Positions 58,165 to 64,000 of a DNA stretch of 64,000 nt are shown here, piece after piece. Position 1 is the stretch's first letter. Each line of letters begins with the position of its first letter. The stretch is taken from NCBI RefSeq assembly GCF_964355755.1, contig NC_092679.1:7750001-7814000 (forward strand), in the 5' to 3' direction. The position numbers and the translations under genes are program-made. Origin of the DNA: Antedon mediterranea. Taxonomy: Eukaryota; Echinodermata; Crinoidea; Comatulida; Antedonidae. Under the pieces are notes generated by a model. That model was not told the DNA's origin. It searched no databases and was given only the letters and a program-made list of their open reading frames with translations.

Positions 58165-61132
58165 ATGTCGTTCTTTAGGCGAATACTAAATCCGAACCTC
58201 GTTTTTCCCTTATCATTTTTAGGTACAGCCGTTGGTGTTGCTCTAATTTCGAAGTAAGCCCTAAATTTCCTTTTAAAAAACTGTTAAAATACTAATTATG
58301 TTTTTTCTGAAACAGAAGACCGCCCTCTGTGAATAGTGATGTTTTGGTTGTGAGGAATATTTTAACTGATATAACTTGTTTCTGGAAAGAAATAATAAGT
58401 ATAAGTTACATTTGTAACTAAAGCATCTTAATAACATGTATTTGACATCATAAAACCCTACCAGGCGATACTGGGCCCCTACCTGGCGTACCAGGTTCCA
58501 GCAACGGGGGCGAAGATTATTATAATACTTTAATAAATAGTATGACCGGGTCTAAACTAATGCAATTGTTATGCGCGATTTGAACGATTTGCGCAATTTG
58601 AAATTGCGCAAAAAAAATCCTTGCGCAATTTGAATTGAAACATGTGTTTCAAATTGCGCAAGCAACGTATTAAATTGCGCAAGTAATCTGCAAATTGCGC
58701 AAGGTTTTTCGACAGATTGTGAAATCATGCACACCCATATTTTTACAGTAATTTCTAAGAATGATTCAAAATTAAAGATAAATATCGCATTTCCTTATTT
58801 TAGTAGTGCAAATATTGTTATAAGTTAGCATACCGTCGAAGAACCGACGAAGGAAAACGAAGCGGTGGTGTTCCACCAGGCGGGGGCGGCCGGCTATACT
58901 ACTCTAGCCTAGCTGACTAGGTTACATGGCCTAGCTTAAACTAATATTAAAAACTTAATTTTTACATTTATTTTGATTTATTTCAAGTTACAGTGATAAT
59001 ATTATTTAATTGTAATAATAAATGTTATGTATTTATTATACATGTTATCTTCGCATTTATTATGTTTTATTTTGAGTTATTTAGTTTCCAATAAATTATT
59101 ATAATACCGATTGTCTGGTAGAATTTTGTTGCGCAATTTGAAAATTTACAGTTCGTTTTCAAATTGCGCAAAGGTGTCATATTGCGCAAGAACTATCTTG
59201 CGCAATTTACAAATTGTGCAGCGCAATTTAAAATTGCGCAAAGATTTTCTTGCGCAATTTGAAATTGCGCAAGTTGATTGCGCAATTTGAAATTGCGAAA
59301 AAAAATCCTTGCGCAATTTTAAATTGCGCAAGAATTCTTTGAGGATTTTTTTGCGCAATTTCAAATTGCGCAAATCGTTCAAATCGCGCATAACACAATC
59401 ATCGCCTTCCATGCAGTTCAGTCGTGACCATAACCGGTGTGAAGCCCTCTCTCAAAATAGGAATTTGATCCCAACTGTAGGTAGAAACAATAACATTCCA
59501 TTTTCTGATTAATTTAATACAATAATAATAATATGCCTATTACTCAATGCTAATTTTGTTAAGTATAAATTATATGTTTAATATTTTTATCTTTTTGATT
59601 GAAGAGATTATTTTGGTGGTGGTGAGTGTCTGTGCAAAGATAGGATTGAAGGAAAAACAGTAATTATAACAGGGTCTAACTGTGGCATTGGCAAGGAGAC
59701 AGCTCTAGAACTTGCTAAACGAGGTACCATTATTGTCACTAATATAATGTTTTTTTACACTACAGTATCTTCAAATTAATATGTGGTTTTAAATTGTTTT
59801 TATTTTACAAGGTGGTAGAATTATCCTTGCATGTAGAAATGAAGCGAAGGCCGAAAAGACTCGTCAGGAAATTGTAGAAGAAACTGGTAATCAGAATGTT
59901 TCCGTGAAGTTAATCGATCTAGGTTCGTTAAAATCGGTCAGAAAATTTGCGCAAGAAATTAACTCAGGTTAGTCTACTATGTATCCATGCACGTTTTGTT
60001 TAGTCTGGTTGTCAAATAAAATAAACATTTTGTAACATTTTTCATTTCAGAAGAGAAAACAGTTGACATCCTAATCAACAATGCAGGTGTGATGCGATGT
60101 CCATATGAAAAAACAGAGGACGGTTTTGAACGCCAGTTTGGTGTAAATCATTTAGGTACGTTATGGTTTTAAATAGTCTTTTTACAATTGGAGTAGCTAC
60201 TAAAAATAGCTTTAAAAATGCATTAATATAAAACTTGAATTAATTTTGTGAATCTATTTTAATTTTTTTTCAGGTCATTTTTTACTAACAAATCTTTTGT
60301 TGGATAAACTGAAGAATTCACAACCCAGTAGAATAATCACAGTATCATCCATAGCCCATGAACGAGGAGAAATTGAATTTGATGATTTAAATTGTGAAAA
60401 GAATTATGATAAATCATTTGCATACTCGGATAGCAAGCTTGCTAATGTCCTGTTCACACATGAATTAAACAAACGTTTAAAGGGTAAGGTTCTGTTCAGA
60501 TGGTAAATTTACATAATGGTTATTTAAGTGTTAAATATGAGTTTTCTGTTAATTGTTTATACATAGTTGATTGAAATGTGATTTGGCTGACTTATATATA
60601 TATATCATTAATTATATTTACAGACACAGGTGTGACTGCAAATTGCCTTCATCCCGGCATTGTCAAGACATTCATTGGACGTCACACAGGCTTACACAAT
60701 TCATACTTCTCTATGTCAATACTTGGGCCTATATTTTGGATGTTTGTGAAAACACCGAAACAGGGAGCTCAGACGTCTATAGAATGTGCTATAAATAAAG
60801 ATTTTGAACATGTTTCTGGAAAATACTTCAAGTAAGATATTTCGTGTGTTGGCTTTTTACAGTATATTCTATGTTACAATAAAATAATCATTTTGCCAGT
60901 TAAAAAAAACATAAAAGTCTATGCTCAGAGCTCTGCATTCGTTAATACAATTTTATTAGTTAATACATTACCTAATTTTGCCTTTAATTTTTACAGGGAT
61001 TGTAAGATAATTACATGTGATCCAAAGGGATGTGATGATGAAGTTGCAGAGAAATTATGGAAAGTTAGTGAACAAATGGTTGGACTTACCACTACAGATA
61101 TCAATGAAAATATTAAACAAGAAACATCATGA
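58165..61132 (+). CDS. RDH13: Retinol dehydrogenase 13-like short-chain dehydrogenase, 7 exons, 340 aa
   Basis: RDH13 is an NADP(H)-dependent retinal/retinol oxidoreductase of the classical SDR fold, linked in vertebrates to the inner mitochondrial membrane. Exons: 58165-58253, 59605-59723, 59812-59967, 60051-60155, 60274-60483, 60624-60831, 60997-61132. All joins are GT-AG and in phase (1023 bases). Residues 12-28 are hydrophobic ([17 protein letters not shown]) and act as membrane anchor. TGSNCGIG at 52-59 binds the cofactor, ACRN follows, NNAG is at 131-134, the catalytic Ser lies near 181-182 and YSDSK at 207-211 is the YxxxK pair. GRHTGLH and [10 protein letters not shown] near the C-terminus match RDH13 better than RDH11/12. 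The start was chosen because it gives the family's short N-terminus before the anchor. Intron 1 holds a MITE. Confidence 0.92.
58567..59395. mobile_element. Palindrome-module MITE, copy 4 (829 bp), in RDH13 intron 1
   Basis: The ends are as in copies 1-3. The target duplication is CAAT (58563-58566 and 59396-59399). The GC-rich middle block is at about 58840-58900. The right part carries repeated palindromic cores that include GCGCAATTTGAAATTGCG, and one module has lost its second half near 59340. It begins about 310 bases after the first RDH13 donor and ends about 210 bases before the next acceptor. Confidence 0.92.
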
Positions 61133-61802
61133 CATTATGAATTGAATCTTGTTCAACCAACCAATCAATAATTAATTATTTTTTCTTGAACTCTTAATTG
61201 GATAAATTGTTTCCAATAGTAATCTGTTAGTGGTTTAACAATTGTTATTTATAATAGTGAATGATTGAACATTTGCTTTACCTCTGAAAAAGGAACAGAG
61301 TAATAGAAATATAATTTGAATTAAAAGACATTTTATAAGTCAATGATTTACTCAAGCTCTATCTTCTGTGTCAAGTGACTTGATCTGTTATTAAACTAAT
61401 ATCCTGTGAAAAAAGGAACTCATTATGTACCACCGTATTGAGAAACCCGTCTAATAAATTTAATTTAAATATACTGTACAGTATCCGTTAAATTGGATAT
61501 TTGTAATAGCGCCCTCTATATCGTCACCATTTGATGGTACAGTACTGTACTCTTCTTGCCGATACAAATTTTATCAAACATTCAATTCAATGTATTGCTG
61601 CTGTATTAACCTCCGCATGATGATCTCAACTGCATCGAAATGTTTTTGTCTGTAAAATCAATGTCAGTCTTTTCAATTTATAAAATGAGAACTTAAAGAA
61701 ACAATATAATAATACAGGTATTAAAAAATCCCATTCCGATACAAAAAATTTATTTGCGGTCCGAAACGATCATTGTACTGCAAATGTATTGGGCCGCTGC
61801 CG

Positions 61803-61810
61803 TATAAATA
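61803..61810 (+). promoter_or_regulatory. SPRTN: Possible TATA box of SPRTN
   Basis: TATAAATA lies 118 bases before the SPRTN start codon, in a short compact spacer between RDH13 and SPRTN. In AT-rich DNA such words are common, so this is a weak call. Confidence 0.25.
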
Positions 61811-61927
61811 TTTACATGAATTCACACATGCACAGAAAGATATAAACATTCAATTCATGCCATTTTAAAATTTAAATTGCGTTTGAAATGTACTTTTGAA
61901 GATAAAATATTGCATAATAGTGTTAAT

Positions 61928-64000
61928 ATGAGTTTAGACAGTGATTATGAGCTTGCTCGCCATTTGCAAGCAGAATATTACGAAGATCAAGAGACACAGA
62001 CTGACTCTAAGCCTAGGCTCCAGCAGTCTAATTTCTCTGACAACATTCAGCGGCGCGAAAGCGATAAACCCCTATCGATTGTTGACGAAAGATGGGAAAT
62101 GCTTGATCCTACCCCTGATGTTCGTGCTATGTTTATAGAATTTGATAATACGTTTTTTAAAGGTAAACTAGCGGGTGTAGAAGTGAAATGGAGTCCACGA
62201 ATGACTCTGTAAGTACAAATATTAATTTTTTTTAAATCTCATTTAATTTAGGACTAGCTAGGCCTAGCTAGCTAGTAGGCCTATTACGTTTAATTTGGAA
62301 CAAAGACAGAATGATGATGGTATTAATTATAATTCACTTAGTCTTAGATTATTATAAACATTTTTTTAGATGTGCTGGTGTGTGTAGCTATGAAGGAAGA
62401 GGAGGATTATGTTCAATAAGACTTAGTACACCACTGTTGAAACTAAGACCGAGAAAAGACCTTGTCGAAACACTATTGGTAAGTAGATAATGAGGTAAGA
62501 ATGGGTTTAAACACTCTATCGTCATCGGATGATATACAAAATTTGATATGACAAATGATAGAGATGAAAATTGTGGTGAGTTGATTAGAACTGTTGATCA
62601 GAACATTCTCTAAAAGATCCAATTTAGACATTTAATTTATCTCATTTGTTTCTTACAGCATGAGATGATACATGCATTTCTGTTTGTTACTCAAAACAAC
62701 AAAGTAAGTAAATGCTAACATCTAAATTAGTTTTTAATGCAATTGAAGATAAAACAATGTTTTGATCATTCAAAAACTGCTGTGTAAAAATAAATAGTTG
62801 TCTTTTTTCTTCTTCTTTGGAATAATTCATCAACTAAGATTAAGAATTGAACCAGATATAAATATGTTTCTTATTTTAGGATCGAGATGGCCATGGGCCT
62901 GAGTTCTGTAAGCATATGAACAGAATTAACCTGGAAACTGGAACAAAAATATCTGTAAGTGATGCATAATAGATTTCTTGTAGGGCTACTATAGATAGCC
63001 TAGATAGTGATGCAAGCAGGTCAAATGTATTTGCTATTAATATTGAATCATTATTTAGATATATCACAGTTTTCAAGATGAAGTGGACTTGTATAGGCAA
63101 CATATTTGGCGTTGTGATGGACCATGCCGAACACAAAAGCCGTTTTTTGGATATGTGAAACGAGCTATGAATCGTGCGCCCTCAGCGCGGGATACGTGGT
63201 GGTCAAGACATCAAACTACATGTGGTGGAACTTTTCATAAAGAAAAAGAGCCAGAGGGATATGGTGAAAAGCAAGGAAAGAGAAAAAGAGAGGATGCAAA
63301 CACTAAAGGTATAAATGTCAACATTTTTCAGTGAGTGAGTGGCCGAGCGGTTAAGACAGTGGAACCGTAATTACGTAGCCATAACATCGGCAGGGGTTCG
63401 AGGCTCACTCACTCCATGGTTCTGGTGGTAGAACGAGTCTTCTCGGATAAGGACTATAAACCGTAGGTCCAGTGTACACATCTAGTACGTGTGCACTTTA
63501 AAGAACCTAGTACATCTTTCAAGACGAGAAGGGGGTTACCCCGGTGTATTAGTACATCACAGCCACTGATCACCAACTGGGCCCTCTGGGAGACCAGTCC
63601 TTGACTGAAGAGGTTACCCAGTATAAATATATATTTCAATCAATCTAAAATAATAAAATACATTAATTTCACATTTTATTTCAAAACCCAAACCAACAGC
63701 AAAACGGATTCGCTAATCATACAAACAGAACGGATACATAAACAATAAACATGGCCTATATAATATACAGTACATTATTAAAAGTCGCATTTAACTGTTA
63801 AATTTCGTCATTGTACAAATTGTTGATATTTTCATTCAAATCTTTATTTTGTAGATGCAAAGAAGTCCAAAGGCAGAGATGTGAATTCTGTAGCTGCATT
63901 TGAGGGTAAAGTAAAGACAATGAATGGCAATAACAGTACTTTCAAAGTACATCCCACATTACAGGAGATCTGGAAGGCAAAAACTGAAAATAGTGAACAT
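61928..64000 (+). CDS. SPRTN: SPRTN (Spartan) DNA-dependent metalloprotease, N-terminal 302 codons, truncated by window edge
   Basis: SPRTN cleaves proteins covalently trapped on DNA at replication forks, in the nucleus. Exons seen: 61928-62208, 62370-62478, 62659-62703, 62880-62954, 63059-63308, 63855-64000 (continues). All are GT-AG and in phase. The SprT domain carries SYEGRGGLCSIRLS, the zinc-binding HEMIH at 131-135 with catalytic Glu132, and the third ligand in GHGPEF at His150. A zinc-binding subdomain has C189 and C193 (RCDGPC) and H221 and C225 (HQTTC), followed by a basic KQGKRKRE stretch that may contact DNA. The start at 61928 gives the family's MSLDSDYELARHLQ opening; the upstream in-frame ATG at 61877 would add 17 unrelated residues. 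An N-terminal insert of about 25 residues (after HLQAEYYED) lengthens it relative to human. The expected C-terminal SHP, PIP and UBZ motifs lie beyond the window. Confidence 0.93.
63331..63640 (+). mobile_element. tRNA-derived SINE in a SPRTN intron
   Basis: The head has a Leu/Ser-tRNA-like A box (TGGCCGAGCGGTTAAGAC) and a B box (GGGGTTCGAGGCTC). GTGAGTG and CACTCAC can pair like an acceptor stem. The body includes GGATAAGGACTATAAACCG and GTGCACTTTAAAGAACC, words I associate with broadly distributed marine invertebrate SINEs. It is not a functional tRNA gene: the T-arm pairing is poor and the SINE body follows directly. It is a different family from the SINE at 54256-54515. Confidence 0.8.

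Noticed and set aside
63331-63420. A functional tRNA-Leu or tRNA-Ser gene
   Set aside because: A and B boxes are good, but the T-arm does not pair well, there is no terminator after the tRNA-like part, and a SINE body continues directly.

Overview
This window looks like invertebrate animal nuclear DNA. It is AT-rich, with small exons, GT-AG introns and dense short inverted-repeat transposons. Gene content and transposon style fit a marine invertebrate, probably a deuterostome such as an echinoderm. That placement is inference and I cannot fix the species from the sequence alone. Exon chains below were built by hand from splice signals, reading phase and remembered family architecture. No alignment was run.

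Layout. Positions 1-1619 hold the wreck of a repetitive invertebrate gene family, together with an inverted, internally deleted second copy. From 2.3 to 5.9 kb there are mobile elements, hairpins and a 20-bp minisatellite. A 21-exon TMEM63 (OSCA/TMEM63 mechanosensitive channel) gene occupies 7.4-23.5 kb on the plus strand. Its introns carry several miniature transposons and two minisatellites. A satellite-like block at 25.0-27.1 kb is interrupted by a transposon. A two-exon MRPL14 gene (mitochondrial ribosomal protein uL14m) lies at 29.2-29.8 kb. CEP170 (FHA-domain centrosomal and microtubule protein) occupies 31.3-47.7 kb on the minus strand and converges on MRPL14. From 47.7 to 58.1 kb the sequence is gene-poor and rich in transposons. 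RDH13-type retinol dehydrogenase lies at 58.2-61.1 kb and SPRTN (DNA-protein crosslink protease) starts at 61.9 kb. SPRTN runs off the right edge, so its C-terminus is not visible.

The five genes belong to unrelated pathways: membrane mechanosensing, mitochondrial translation, centrosome structure, short-chain redox chemistry and DNA repair. They do not form a functional cluster.

The most unusual feature is a four-copy family of 0.68-0.88 kb inverted-repeat elements. Their ends, and in some copies much of the body, are built from repeated palindromes with the core GCGCAATTTGAAATTGCGC. Three copies have clear 4-bp target duplications and one has 5 bp. At least eight other inverted-repeat element types are present. 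Several show target-site signatures of known superfamilies: TTAA, TWA, TA and 6-8 bp.
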